DNA from: a virus
Length of the DNA: 64,000 nt
Direction: 5' to 3' (one strand)
Virus record (IMG/VR): IMGVR_UViG_3300028091_000005
Location: 1 to 64,000 of that record
Below, in pieces: positions 1-6,258 of this stretch; position 1 is the first letter of the stretch, and every line of letters starts with the position of its first letter. Position numbers and translations under genes: made by a program. The notes under the pieces were generated by a model. The model was given only the letters and a program-made list of their open reading frames with translations. It made no database searches and was not told the DNA's origin.

Positions 1-1
1 A

Positions 2-268
2 GCAGCCACAGATATTTTAACTTATGTATTAGGCGTTGGTACGCTTAATTTAGTCACACGTGGCAGTGATGCAGAACAATATGCTGAAATGATGACAAAC
101 ATTGTAAATCAAAGCCCAGCTTATCTAGGTCGATTGGACATCACTGGTAATGGTGGTTTGGTTGCCGTCAAAACAGCATTTACTGATCTAAAATTTAAAT
201 TCCAGTATCACGCTCCAAGTCATATACCTGGTAATAACTTACCTGGGTTTATGATTGTGATGGATTAA
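2..268 (+). CDS. C-terminal part of an unidentified phage protein (5' truncated)
   Basis: An open frame runs in from the window edge and stops with TAA at 266-268, giving 88 residues rich in Gly, Asn and hydrophobics and ending ..PGFMIVMD. Composition resembles a virion protein but I do not recognise the family. It converges on the minus-strand oxygenase gene, with a 20-base overlap of the two 3' ends. The start lies outside the window. Confidence 0.6.
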   Translation, partial: AATDILTYVLGVGTLNLVTRGSDAEQYAEMMTNIVNQSPAYLGRLDITGNGGLVAVKTAFTDLKFKFQYHAPSHIPGNNLPGFMIVMD

Positions 269-947
269 TCTGTTTTTTTAACGCTGCGCGGTAACTACTA
301 CGTACTACTTTCTGCCAATCACTAGCAAATGTGCCGTGAACTATAATATGAAATCTATCCTGATGACTGTTATTATAAACGGCGTGTGTATAATTTGTGT
401 TAAACAAAAACGCTGATCCAGAATCTTTAAAGGGCACTTCACCGCTAGTGGTAACCAATCTACAATTCTCGGGATTGTTAAGACTTATATTAACTGCACT
501 TCCTAAAAAACTCTCAGGGTTATCAAAATGTGGAGAGATATATCCATCGGGCTCCAGTAACATATACCTTATTCTATCGTAATTTTGATAGGGAAATTTA
601 TTTTTAAAATAGTCCACTGTCACAGGACACAACGGTGCTATATCTGTCCAAGAATAAGGAACTTGATCTGAAGTATAGCCATATTCTTCTGGAACTCCGG
701 TCTTTTCTGCACTGATTCCGTGTACACAAAGACTTCGCCAACCCTCGCCGTCCTGTGGCCTGTGTGTTACAAATCTATCTTTTAATGCACGAGCTTCCTG
801 TAACATTCCTGCATAGGGTGCATCTAGTAATAATTCCAAATAGGGAGCTTTACTCTGGAATAGAGGATCAGAGATATCTGTTTCATAGACAAACGTATTA
901 CTTTTGTTTGCTTCTATAAATTTTATAGTTTGATCAAGTGCTGACAT
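249..947 (-). CDS. Asp/Asn beta-hydroxylase-like 2-oxoglutarate/Fe(II) oxygenase
   Basis: 232 residues. The C-terminal half carries a double-stranded beta-helix metal site: H140-x-D142 (in SPHFD), the distal H188 (NYTHAV) and R198 for 2-oxoglutarate, in the order and spacing typical of aspartyl/asparaginyl beta-hydroxylases (PF05118). The substrate is unknown; protein side chains or small molecules are both possible. It is one of eight such oxygenases in this window. A late-type box (GATAAATA on the minus strand, 984-991) lies about 40 bases upstream, so late expression is inferred. It converges on the truncated gene at the window start. Confidence 0.75.
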   Translation of the reverse strand: MSALDQTIKFIEANKSNTFVYETDISDPLFQSKAPYLELLLDAPYAGMLQEARALKDRFVTHRPQDGEGWRSLCVHGISAEKTGVPEEYGYTSDQVPYSWTDIAPLCPVTVDYFKNKFPYQNYDRIRYMLLEPDGYISPHFDNPESFLGSAVNISLNNPENCRLVTTSGEVPFKDSGSAFLFNTNYTHAVYNNSHQDRFHIIVHGTFASDWQKVVRSSYRAALKKQINPSQS

Positions 948-983
948 TTATCCAAATTGGTAAGAAAGAGCTAGACATTAAAA

Positions 984-991
984 TATTTATC
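984..991 (-). promoter_or_regulatory. Late-type promoter box
   Basis: GATAAATA on the minus strand, one base from the T4 late box TATAAATA, located upstream of the minus-strand oxygenase that starts at 947. Confidence 0.45.
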
Positions 992-1023
992 GTGCATAAT
1001 GTGGTTGTTGCTTGTGCAGCACT

Positions 1024-1101
1024 GGGCCTTTAGCTCACGGTGGTTAGAGCATCCGACTCATAATCGGGTGGTAGTTGGTTCGACTCCAACAAGGCCCACC
1101 A
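1024..1101 (+). tRNA. tRNA with CAT anticodon, probably Ile2 (lysidine type)
   Basis: A complete cloverleaf with acceptor GGGCCTT/AAGGCCC, D stem GCTC/GAGC, anticodon loop CTCATAA, a TTCGACT T loop and encoded CCA. The body resembles bacterial tRNA-Ile2, whose CAU is modified to read AUA, more than elongator Met. AUA is common in the surrounding genes, which would fit. Met identity cannot be excluded from sequence alone. Confidence 0.85.
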
Positions 1102-1109
1102 AAGAATTC

Positions 1110-1138
1110 TTGACACTAAATAAACTACGCTGTAATAT
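1110..1138 (+). promoter_or_regulatory. sigma70-type promoter for tRNA-Leu
   Basis: TTGACA (1110-1115), a 17-base spacer, then TAATAT (1133-1138). The tRNA-Leu begins 10 bases downstream. Confidence 0.7.
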
Positions 1139-1147
1139 AATGAATAT

Positions 1148-1232
1148 GCGACTGTGGTGAAATCGGTATACACAGCAGACTTAAAATCTGCCGCCGCAAG
1201 GCGTGCCGGTTCGATTCCGGCCAGTCGCACCA
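1148..1232 (+). tRNA. tRNA-Leu(TAA)
   Basis: Class II tRNA with a long variable arm, acceptor GCGACTG/CAGTCGC, anticodon loop CTTAAAA, discriminator A and encoded CCA. It would read UUA. Confidence 0.92.
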
Positions 1233-1268
1233 AAATATAGTTCTGCTAACTTTTTATAAATTTACAAA

Positions 1269-1844
1269 ATGACAATCGAAAATTGGTTTAGTGTACCTGT
1301 TCTGTATTACGATTTGTCAGAGGAAGAATTTGAAAAAGTTCAGGATTCAATACAACTAGCTATGCCCAAGATTCTCGAATTAGATCTTGGAAATCCCTGG
1401 GGTGATTCAGTAGAAACTTCATTTAAGTACAAAACTGATTGTAACTTAATAGAAGATTTGGGGCTAGAAGTTTTGAAAACAGTTATAATGGATCAGGCAA
1501 CTTTATTTTGCCAGTCCTATGATTTAAATTACACATTAAGGCTTAAAGAAAGCTGGGTGAATATTTCTAAAAAACAAGGGTTCCAATACCCTCATAATCA
1601 CCTTCCTTTTTTGTTTTCTGGTGTATATTTTTATCAGACTAATGGAGAAGATGGCTCATTGCAGTTTAAGAGCCCCAATCCCTGGTTAAATGCAATGACA
1701 TATCCTTTTGGCTACGATAAAGTAACCTATCGTCCTATTGAGGGTAGATTGATAATGTTTCCAGCATATTTGGAGCATCTAGTTAATCTAAATAATACTG
1801 CATCTACTAGGATATCTTTATCCTTTAATATAGAATGTAATTAA
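1269..1844 (+). CDS. 2OG-Fe(II) oxygenase, TIGR02466/PF13759-type
   Basis: 191 residues starting ..NWFSVPVLYYDL, the usual N-terminal signature of the TIGR02466 family, which is frequent in marine phages. Metal and cosubstrate ligands fit H109/H111 (PHNHLP), H170 (YLEHLV) and R181. Function in phages is not established; oxidation of a small molecule or host protein is possible. It lies between tRNA-Leu and tRNA-Arg and is probably carried on the same transcript from the promoter at 1110. Start is the first ATG after the tRNA; no strong ribosome binding site is visible. Confidence 0.8.
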   Translation: MTIENWFSVPVLYYDLSEEEFEKVQDSIQLAMPKILELDLGNPWGDSVETSFKYKTDCNLIEDLGLEVLKTVIMDQATLFCQSYDLNYTLRLKESWVNISKKQGFQYPHNHLPFLFSGVYFYQTNGEDGSLQFKSPNPWLNAMTYPFGYDKVTYRPIEGRLIMFPAYLEHLVNLNNTASTRISLSFNIECN

Positions 1845-1849
1845 ATTAT

Positions 1850-1924
1850 CTGGCGTTCGTTCAACGGATAGGACAACAGTCTTCTAAACTGTGAATGGGG
1901 GTTCGATTCCCTCACGCCGGACCA
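1850..1924 (+). tRNA. tRNA-Arg(TCT)
   Basis: Acceptor CTGGCGT/ACGCCGG, D stem GTTC/GGAC, anticodon arm ACAGT-CTTCTAA-ACTGT, T loop TTCGATT, encoded CCA. It reads AGA, the dominant Arg codon in the flanking genes. Confidence 0.9.
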
Positions 1925-1930
1925 TACACA

Positions 1931-2476
1931 ATGTTACTAACTAATTTGCTGGATTTACCCACTGCAATTTATATAGAAAATAAACTAGGGGATGATTATT
2001 TTCCTTGGTATTGGAACGAAAATACACTCACAGATCAAGAAGTGAGCAGTTTAAAAAATTTTCAGTTTACACATAATTTTTATATCAACGGAGCAATTAA
2101 TTCAACCTATGCACGTATGCTAGATCCCATACTTGCAAGTATTGAAAGCAAAGCAGATATAAAAATAAAAAATATTTTCAGGGCAAAAGCTAATTTGTTA
2201 ACTAATATGCAAATGTCCGAGCAGGAGCTAGCTAACGAAATACATACTGATCACGATTCTACTGACTATAGAAGTTTTGTTTATTATGTTTCCACTAGCG
2301 ATGGCGACACTATAATATATGATGAGAATGAAACAATTTTAGAACAGGCAAGTCCTGTGTTTAATAGTGGTATATTGTTTCCCTCTAGGTTACAGCACAG
2401 AGGAACACCACCCCTGCTGCACAAAAGACGCATAGTAATAAATTTTATATTGGAAATACAAAATGAACGAAACTGA
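1931..2476 (+). CDS. 2OG-Fe(II) oxygenase-like protein
   Basis: 181 residues from ATG 1931. An upstream in-frame start would translate the tRNA-Arg and is rejected. H105-x-D107 (EIHTDHD), a distal H156 (RLQHRG) and a basic residue near 166-167 reproduce the 2OG oxygenase triad plus cosubstrate anchor. The region YYVSTSDGDTIIYDE resembles the prolyl hydroxylase-like phage family. Its 3' end overlaps the MazG-like gene by 14 bases, which suggests coupled translation. Substrate unknown. Confidence 0.7.
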   Translation: MLLTNLLDLPTAIYIENKLGDDYFPWYWNENTLTDQEVSSLKNFQFTHNFYINGAINSTYARMLDPILASIESKADIKIKNIFRAKANLLTNMQMSEQELANEIHTDHDSTDYRSFVYYVSTSDGDTIIYDENETILEQASPVFNSGILFPSRLQHRGTPPLLHKRRIVINFILEIQNERN

Positions 2477-2735
2477 TAGAGAAATACTTGTAATCACCCA
2501 GGAAGAATGCGCTGAAGTCATACAGGAAATCAGCAAGTGTTTTCGTTTTGGTATAGATAAATTACACAAAAGTGGGCTTCCGCACAGACAGGTTTTAACC
2601 CAGGAAGTGGGAGATCTAATGTGTATGCTACAGTTAATGATGGAGCATAATATTGTAGACTCCCAGGAAGTAGAAGTTGCTAGACTAGCAAAATTGCAAA
2701 AATTGCAAGTTTTTTCAAATATTTTTAAAAAGTAG
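2463..2735 (+). CDS. MazG-like NTP pyrophosphohydrolase
   Basis: 90 residues, all alpha. The motif E14-E15-x-x-E18 followed by E48-x-x-D51 matches the metal-binding helices of the MazG/all-alpha NTP-PPase superfamily. Phage members hydrolyse (d)NTPs or have been proposed to lower (p)ppGpp; which of these applies here is not visible. Overlaps the preceding oxygenase gene and ends with TAG just before a strong promoter. Confidence 0.7.
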   Translation: MNETDREILVITQEECAEVIQEISKCFRFGIDKLHKSGLPHRQVLTQEVGDLMCMLQLMMEHNIVDSQEVEVARLAKLQKLQVFSNIFKK

Positions 2736-2764
2736 TTGACAAAAAGACTAAATAAATTTACAAT
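2736..2764 (+). promoter_or_regulatory. sigma70-type promoter
   Basis: TTGACA (2736-2741), a 17-base spacer, TACAAT (2759-2764). Predicted start of transcription is near 2771, only a few bases before the structured leader. Confidence 0.7.
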
Positions 2765-2770
2765 ACGACA

Positions 2771-2950
2771 ATTATGAAAACTAACCTACAACACTTGTTT
2801 ATATCAAAACCCTGCTCAGTGCAGCCAGCTGGCTATTGGGTTGCGATTACACGCGAGATTAGTAATCTAGACCAGGGGCTTTGTAGAGTCTTATAATTGT
2901 AATTAAATAGAATTCTACAAAACCCCAGGACTCGAAACCCTGGGGTTTTT
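2771..2950 (+). promoter_or_regulatory. Candidate attenuator or riboswitch-like leader
   Basis: Two mutually exclusive folds are visible. In one, 2786-2791 pairs with 2881-2886 and CCCTG (2810-2814) with CAGGG (2873-2877), enclosing hairpins at 2823-2834 and 2845-2867, and the terminator at 2921-2950 can form. In the other, 2875-2887 pairs with 2914-2926 (13 positions, one mismatch), which destroys both the first fold and the terminator stem. A 40-codon frame from ATG 2774 coincides with it, but it would be nearly leaderless, so I favour RNA function. No known riboswitch class was recognised. Confidence 0.5.
2921..2950 (+). terminator. Rho-independent terminator
   Basis: Perfect 9-bp stem AACCCCAGG/CCTGGGGTT with a 9-base loop, followed by T residues. 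It sits between the structured leader and the small gene at 2969. Confidence 0.75.
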
Positions 2951-2968
2951 GTTTATATAAAGGGAGAA

Positions 2969-3133
2969 ATGACAACTGAACAGGAAATTCTGTCGTTTCA
3001 AAAAAAGTTAGAAGAACGTAATTTTGTTTTTAACGATCGATTGCTTGAACAATTGTTTAAAGAAAAAATGGAACGTTTGCGCAGGCAAACAGAACTTAAT
3101 CAAGAATTACGTCGGCTAATAAAGAGGCGATAA
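2969..3133 (+). CDS. Small charged helical protein (54 aa)
   Basis: A 54-residue frame (start MTTEQEILSFQ) with a good ribosome binding site (AGGGAG) seven bases before the ATG. It is rich in Glu, Arg, Lys and Gln with heptad-like Leu spacing, so probably one coiled-coil helix. No family recognised. Its position right after a regulated terminator suggests it is the target of the attenuator. Confidence 0.55.
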   Translation: MTTEQEILSFQKKLEERNFVFNDRLLEQLFKEKMERLRRQTELNQELRRLIKRR

Positions 3134-3281
3134 AGCAGTAAAGTGCAATGTGGAACGAGGCCACTGCTCACTATAAAAAGCTAAACGGGCGGACAGTATA
3201 TATGAAATCACGGCGAGAACGTTGAGAGTAAGACTACTGGTTGGGGTGTCGACCCCAACATAATGCGAGGTAACTCGCATT
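3134..3281 (+). ncRNA. Structured non-coding RNA segment with two tetraloop hairpins
   Basis: No convincing frame here. Two back-to-back perfect 8-bp hairpins stand out: 3240-3247/3252-3259 closed by GTCG and 3262-3269/3274-3281 closed by the GNRA-type loop GTAA. Upstream, AGCAGT (3134-) can pair with ACTGCT near 3164. The segment leads directly into the long-stem element at 3281-3391. Function unknown. Confidence 0.5.
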
Positions 3282-3391
3282 ATTCTAAAGCACACTGGGC
3301 TAAGTACACGCCTATGCTCTGGACGCAGCCGGGCCGCCGTAAGGGGGCCTTTAAGGTGGACGGTTCGAATCCGTTAGTGTGTTTTAGAATA
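3281..3391 (+). ncRNA. Long-stem hairpin element E1 with tRNA-like interior
   Basis: Arms 3281-3296 and 3376-3391 form a 16-bp helix with one G-T pair. The core AAAGCACACT/AGTGTGTTTT matches the other elements of this family. Inside is a 5-bp arm with a TTCGAAT loop, exactly like a tRNA T arm, a GGC/GCC D-like arm and a GC-rich variable-arm-like hairpin. There is no CCA at the stem end, and the anticodon arm is degenerate. Confidence 0.5.
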
Positions 3392-3406
3392 GTTCACCAA
3401 ATATAC

Positions 3407-3435
3407 TTTACAATTAGTGAGTTTGGCTATATACT
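3407..3435 (+). promoter_or_regulatory. sigma70-type promoter
   Basis: TTTACA (3407-3412), a 17-base spacer, TATACT (3430-3435), 11 bases before tRNA-Ser(GCT). Confidence 0.55.
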
Positions 3436-3445
3436 AGAAAAATAC

Positions 3446-3540
3446 GGAGCGTTGGCCGAGTTGGTCGAAGGCACTTTCCTGCTAAGAAAGCATCTGGACA
3501 AAAATCTGGATCGTTGGTTCGAATCCAACACGCTCCGCCA
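3446..3540 (+). tRNA. tRNA-Ser(GCT)
   Basis: Class II fold with long variable arm, acceptor GGAGCG../..CGCTCC, anticodon loop CTGCTAA, discriminator G, encoded CCA. Reads AGC/AGU. Confidence 0.92.
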
Positions 3541-3559
3541 AATTATTAAGTGATGATAT

Positions 3560-4180
3560 ATGGTAAATAAAAGTTTCTTATATAAGAATATATTTTCTCA
3601 AGAAGAAGTTAATCAAATTTTAAATTTTTTTAAAAATCAGCCAATAGCTACAAAAAATTATTTAAATTTTGATAAAAACCTTGATTACCATATTGAAGAT
3701 AGTTTTGCCCATACTTTTATTAAACCAAAGATACAAGCTCTAATAGGTGATCATCATTTTGAAAACGGTAGCTACAAAGAATGTATCCAACCCTATACTA
3801 TACATATAGACAATTATGCTTGGTGGGACGATACCTATACTTTTAAAGCAGAAGAAAACCATCAATGTTTTTTGTTGATACCTCTCGTTACTAGTCCTAA
3901 ATTACGTACTGTAACATTTGATATATTTTACGAAAAACGTTATGAAATGGGAGAACCAATGCCCAGTGAATGGTTAGGTGTTAAAAATACACTAGATCTA
4001 GAAGACTTTTCGCATTGTAAGCCTGAAACCCGAGAGCAAATACAGTATCTTCCAGTTGATAGAGATTTAGAATGGCAAGCAGGCGATGTTATTAGATGGC
4101 ATAAAAACCAATTACATTGCAGCACTGATTTTGCCAAATACGATTTAGTTAAAAAATTTGTATTATTGGGTCTAGCATAA
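3560..4180 (+). CDS. 2OG-Fe(II) oxygenase-like protein
   Basis: 206 residues. H82-x-D84 (YTIHIDNYAWWDD), distal H186 (NQLHCSTDF) and K199 form a plausible facial triad plus 2OG anchor of the prolyl hydroxylase/phytanoyl-CoA hydroxylase kind. GDVIRWHKNQLH is the usual second strand. Frequent AAA, TTT and ATA codons give it a lower GC content than the replication genes. It follows tRNA-Ser(GCT) by 19 bases and precedes tRNA-Ser(TGA) by 9. Substrate unknown. Confidence 0.65.
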   Translation: MVNKSFLYKNIFSQEEVNQILNFFKNQPIATKNYLNFDKNLDYHIEDSFAHTFIKPKIQALIGDHHFENGSYKECIQPYTIHIDNYAWWDDTYTFKAEENHQCFLLIPLVTSPKLRTVTFDIFYEKRYEMGEPMPSEWLGVKNTLDLEDFSHCKPETREQIQYLPVDRDLEWQAGDVIRWHKNQLHCSTDFAKYDLVKKFVLLGLA

Positions 4181-4189
4181 CAAAATAAA

Positions 4190-4279
4190 GGAAGTGTGGC
4201 AGAGTCCGGTTTAATGCACCTGTCTTGAAAACAGACGATCAGAAATGGTCCGTGGGTTCGAATCCTACCACTTCCGCCA
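4190..4279 (+). tRNA. tRNA-Ser(TGA)
   Basis: Class II fold, acceptor GGAAGTG/CACTTCC, anticodon loop CTTGAAA, long variable arm, discriminator G, encoded CCA. Confidence 0.92.
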
Positions 4280-4305
4280 GAATGTTCAAAAACTATCAAT
4301 ACCTA

Positions 4306-4334
4306 TTGACTTAAATTAGAACTTAAAGTAATAT
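4306..4334 (+). promoter_or_regulatory. sigma70-type promoter
   Basis: TTGACT (4306-4311), a 17-base spacer, TAATAT (4329-4334), upstream of the membrane protein gene at 4366. Confidence 0.65.
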
Positions 4335-4365
4335 GTGAACTTCATTAACTAAGTAGGAGTTCATA

Positions 4366-4623
4366 ATGAACATTAAACTTCGAGCAGCAGGTCGCACAGT
4401 GGGTATGATTGCCATAGCTACACTGGCTCCTCTGTTTGTAATGCTCTTGTTTAGGCTAGATAGTGATACACTTTTTGGTCTATTTACAATTTCCTTTTTC
4501 GCCTGGATGATCTGGGTAGTCTATTCAATTAATTTAACGCAGTTGGAATCGGAAGAAAAAATTAAAGAGATTCAGGAACGTCGTAGTACAATGATTTCTG
4601 GTATGATTAAAGATCCGGAGTAG
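4366..4623 (+). CDS. Small membrane protein (85 aa)
   Basis: Two predicted hydrophobic helices (about residues 12-30 and 36-55) followed by a charged cytoplasmic-type tail. Ribosome binding site GTAGGAG precedes the ATG. The last codons and TAG stop are part of the acceptor stem and positions 8-10 of the downstream tRNA-Trp. No family recognised. Confidence 0.7.
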   Translation: MNIKLRAAGRTVGMIAIATLAPLFVMLLFRLDSDTLFGLFTISFFAWMIWVVYSINLTQLESEEKIKEIQERRSTMISGMIKDPE

Positions 4624-4687
4624 TATAGTGGCAGTGCGGCGGTCTCCAAAACCGTTAGTGGGGGTTCGATTCCCTCCTCCGGAGCCA
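4614..4687 (+). tRNA. tRNA-Trp(CCA)
   Basis: Acceptor TCCGGAG/CTCCGGA, anticodon loop CTCCAAA, discriminator G, encoded CCA. Its first ten bases overlap the 3' end of the preceding gene. Confidence 0.9.
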
Positions 4688-4710
4688 ACAATTTTTCTAG
4701 GAGTATAATT

Positions 4711-4890
4711 ATGAAGTATCTAAGACTTGCAGTTCCTACTAGCATTTTTATTTTGTGTTTTCTTAATCTTGCCTTGGCTGTACATCAACACAATGATATG
4801 GCGATATGGGCTAATGTAACAGCCCTGTTTGGTTGGTTAATTGTCAGCGCAGACGAATACACCTATTTTAAGACTAGAGGGACATTGTGA
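4711..4890 (+). CDS. Small membrane protein (59 aa)
   Basis: Begins MKYLRLAVPTS with a hydrophobic helix at about 5-23 and a second at about 32-46. Ribosome binding site TAGGAG. Its TGA overlaps the GTG start of the next gene (GTGA), and the two proteins share a similar layout (two helices, W-L-I-V motif), so they look like diverged paralogues. Confidence 0.65.
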   Translation: MKYLRLAVPTSIFILCFLNLALAVHQHNDMAIWANVTALFGWLIVSADEYTYFKTRGTL

Positions 4891-5078
4891 AAGGCAGTAT
4901 ATTAAAAATAATTGTACCCGTGCTTTTAGTAATAATGGGGGCGATTGGTATAGGCACGTATTATGTGCAGGGGAATATGCCAGCAGTGTCTGGATATTTT
5001 AGTGCAACACTGGGTTGGCTTATTGTAGCTGGTTTCAATACAGTCAATTATATTAAAGAGAAAGAATATCTTGTTTAA
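4887..5078 (+). CDS. Small membrane protein (63 aa), GTG start
   Basis: Two hydrophobic helices (about 5-25 and 35-52), beginning MKGSILKIIVPVLLV. Start is GTG overlapping the previous stop by 4 bases, indicating translational coupling. Function unknown. Confidence 0.6.
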   Translation: MKGSILKIIVPVLLVIMGAIGIGTYYVQGNMPAVSGYFSATLGWLIVAGFNTVNYIKEKEYLV

Positions 5079-5159
5079 ATTTCCTCTACGTGAATGGCCA
5101 CATTATATTAAATGGAAATGGCAACAGTTGTTTAGACGTAAAAATTTTATGTAATAAAG

Positions 5160-5256
5160 ATAGTCCGGCCTGTAGTTGGGGTATAGCTAGAATTTACTAG
5201 TGAACGTATAGGACGCTATGCGCTACGGACATCTAGGAGGTAATAAGCCTCCAACC
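5160..5256 (+). ncRNA. Structured RNA segment before tRNA-Cys
   Basis: About 100 bases with no convincing frame. GTCCG (5163-5167) pairs with CGGAC (5226-5230), enclosing further short complementary segments (CTAG/CTAG, ATAGC/GCTAT). A separate hairpin GGAGG/CCTCC spans 5236-5252. It ends four bases before tRNA-Cys, so it may be a processed tRNA leader. Function unknown. Confidence 0.4.
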
Positions 5257-5259
5257 TAT

Positions 5260-5337
5260 GCATCGGTACCAGAGAGGCCTAATGGCGGGGTCTGCAAAAC
5301 CTTCGATTCGCTGGTTCGAATCCAGCCCGATGCTCCA
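5260..5337 (+). tRNA. tRNA-Cys(GCA)
   Basis: Acceptor GCATCGG/CCGATGC, anticodon loop CTGCAAA, T arm with TTCGAAT, discriminator T, encoded CCA. Confidence 0.9.
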
Positions 5338-5338
5338 G

Positions 5339-5430
5339 GATACTTTGATGCGGGTTAGGGAAGAGGTCATCCCGTTAGGCTCATAACCTGAAGATCGTTG
5401 GTTCGAATCCAGCACCCGCTTCAAAGTATC
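5339..5430 (+). tRNA. Initiator-like tRNA (CAT) inside an extended acceptor helix
   Basis: The cloverleaf occupies 5349-5420: GCGGGT/ACCCGC acceptor with a T-T mismatch at the 1-72 position (initiator tRNAs also have an unpaired 1-72), anticodon loop CTCATAA and T loop TTCGAAT. No CCA is encoded. The acceptor is continued by a perfect 10-bp helix, GATACTTTGA (5339-5348) with TCAAAGTATC (5421-5430). It starts one base after the CCA of tRNA-Cys. It could be a functional fMet-like tRNA needing trimming or a tRNA-like regulatory fold. Confidence 0.6.
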
Positions 5431-5440
5431 TTGCCAATCT

Positions 5441-5448
5441 TATAAATA
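5441..5448 (+). promoter_or_regulatory. Late promoter box TATAAATA
   Basis: Exact T4 late consensus, 6 bases before the ATG at 5454. It lies inside an inverted repeat (TGCCAATC near 5432, GATTGGCA near 5462). Confidence 0.6.
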
Positions 5449-5453
5449 TTTTT

Positions 5454-5690
5454 ATGTTATGGGATTGGCATATCTTCCAGTACCGAGCGGAAATACCCTG
5501 GCCACAGATGCCCGATGCGCAACTGGACTGGGTCTGGGGGTTATACTCCGTGGAAAACTGGTTGACCTCTAATGTGGGCCCTAGATATTCTAACTGGGCT
5601 TTTGAACCCACTGATCAAATTTACAATATAGGTGTCGCTTTCCGCTGGGAGCGAGATCAAGTTCTTTTCGTCCTTAAATGGACTCAGTAA
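5454..5690 (+). CDS. Trp-rich hypothetical protein (78 aa)
   Basis: Starts MLWDWHIFQYRAEIPW and contains many Trp and aromatic residues. No motif recognised. Only a late box and no clear ribosome binding site lies upstream, so late, near-leaderless expression is inferred. It is the only gene between tRNA-fMet-like and the atypical tRNA at 5701. Confidence 0.5.
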   Translation: MLWDWHIFQYRAEIPWPQMPDAQLDWVWGLYSVENWLTSNVGPRYSNWAFEPTDQIYNIGVAFRWERDQVLFVLKWTQ

Positions 5691-5700
5691 AATAATTTAT

Positions 5701-5793
5701 ACTTGGGTAGTGTAACGGTAGCACGACGAGATTTATAACCTCGATACGCTAGATGGGCGGTTAGAGAGGGTTCGAATCCCTCCCCAAGTACCA
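5701..5793 (+). tRNA. Atypical class II tRNA, anticodon TAT or TTA
   Basis: Acceptor ACTTGGG/CCCAAGT, D stem GTG/CAC, T arm GAGGG-TTCGAAT-CCCTC, discriminator A, encoded CCA and a long variable arm (about 20 bases). The anticodon stem is only four sure pairs (CGAG/CTCG) around ATTTATAAC. With an A-C pair closing the loop the anticodon is TAT; a one-base shift gives TTA, which would read UAA. Class II form fits Leu, Ser or Tyr rather than Ile, so identity is open. Confidence 0.6.
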
Positions 5794-5800
5794 AAACAAT

Positions 5801-5876
5801 GCGGGCGTAGCTCAGTTGGTAGAGCGTTACCTTGCCAAGGTAAATGTCGTCAGTTCGAACCTGATCGCCCGCTCCA
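5801..5876 (+). tRNA. tRNA-Gly(GCC)
   Basis: Acceptor GCGGGCG/CGCCCGC, anticodon arm TTACC-TTGCCAA-GGTAA, discriminator T, encoded CCA. Nearly identical in body to tRNA-Gly(TCC) at 22159, so the two probably arose by duplication. Confidence 0.93.
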
Positions 5877-5897
5877 GTTACTTTAAGGGGAAACAAA

Positions 5898-5965
5898 ATG
5901 GGGCAATCGCAGTTTTTATTCTTGTAGTGTACTTACTGGTCCTAATCGATAATAATGTAAAATAA
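5898..5965 (+). pseudogene. Frameshifted mini membrane-protein frame
   Basis: ATG 5898 is preceded by AAGGGG and followed by a run of four G, then stops after 9 codons. In the adjacent frame (from the same G run to TAA 5963-5965) lies a clean 20-residue transmembrane stretch AVFILVVYLLVLI. One extra G would join start and helix. Either a one-base deletion or slippage on the G run explains this. Confidence 0.35.
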
Positions 5966-5973
5966 ATATTTGG

Positions 5974-6195
5974 ATGATTTATGTTGACTATGATAACACT
6001 GGACTAGAGATTTATATGGTCACTAATGATTACAACGAATGTTTAATTAGGACTACCAATCGCGGCCTAGCCTATTTTGTAGATAAACACAGTCGCGGTC
6101 TTAAACAGGGGATGTTTCTTGTAGTTGGAGGAGACCCTGGATCAAGAAAAGCTAGGCGCCCAATATTTCATCATATAAGGCGTTATTCCAGGTAG
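5974..6195 (+). CDS. Hypothetical protein (73 aa)
   Basis: Starts MIYVDYDNTGLEIYMV; basic C-terminus with RRPIFHHIRRYSR. No family recognised. AATAAATA just upstream may be a late box. No good ribosome binding site is visible. Confidence 0.5.
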   Translation: MIYVDYDNTGLEIYMVTNDYNECLIRTTNRGLAYFVDKHSRGLKQGMFLVVGGDPGSRKARRPIFHHIRRYSR

Positions 6196-6208
6196 TTGTT
6201 CAAAAAAC

Positions 6209-6236
6209 TTGTGTTAAATGTATTTTCAAGTATAAT
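6209..6236 (+). promoter_or_regulatory. sigma70-type promoter
   Basis: TTGTGT, a 16-base spacer and a perfect TATAAT (6231-6236), 22 bases before the ATG at 6259. Confidence 0.55.
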
Positions 6237-6258
6237 GTAAGGCAGTTAGGAAAAAATT

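Noticed and set aside
1030-1233. Minus-strand frame giving a 'GIEPARLAAADFKSAVYTDF'-like peptide
   Set aside because: It is the antisense of two tRNA genes; this peptide type is a well-known artefact. The same holds for the minus-strand frames over the tRNAs at 3940-4299, 5233-5424, 5684-5896, 6835-7074, 8567-8821, 16097-16303, 20339-20557 and 22151-22351.
2774-2896. 40-codon frame MKTNLQHLFISK..
   Set aside because: It would be nearly leaderless and lies completely inside the competing-helix leader, so RNA function is preferred.
3134-3400. tmRNA
   Set aside because: A T-arm-like hairpin and TCTGGAC are present, but no tag-peptide frame, no CCA end and no GGGGCT-type acceptor.
3263-3553. 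96-codon frame across E1 and tRNA-Ser
   Set aside because: Runs through a hairpin element, a promoter and a tRNA; no ribosome binding site.
5071-5154. 27-codon frame with TTG start after the membrane protein
   Set aside because: Poor ribosome binding site and short; the coupling distance is plausible but evidence is too weak to list.
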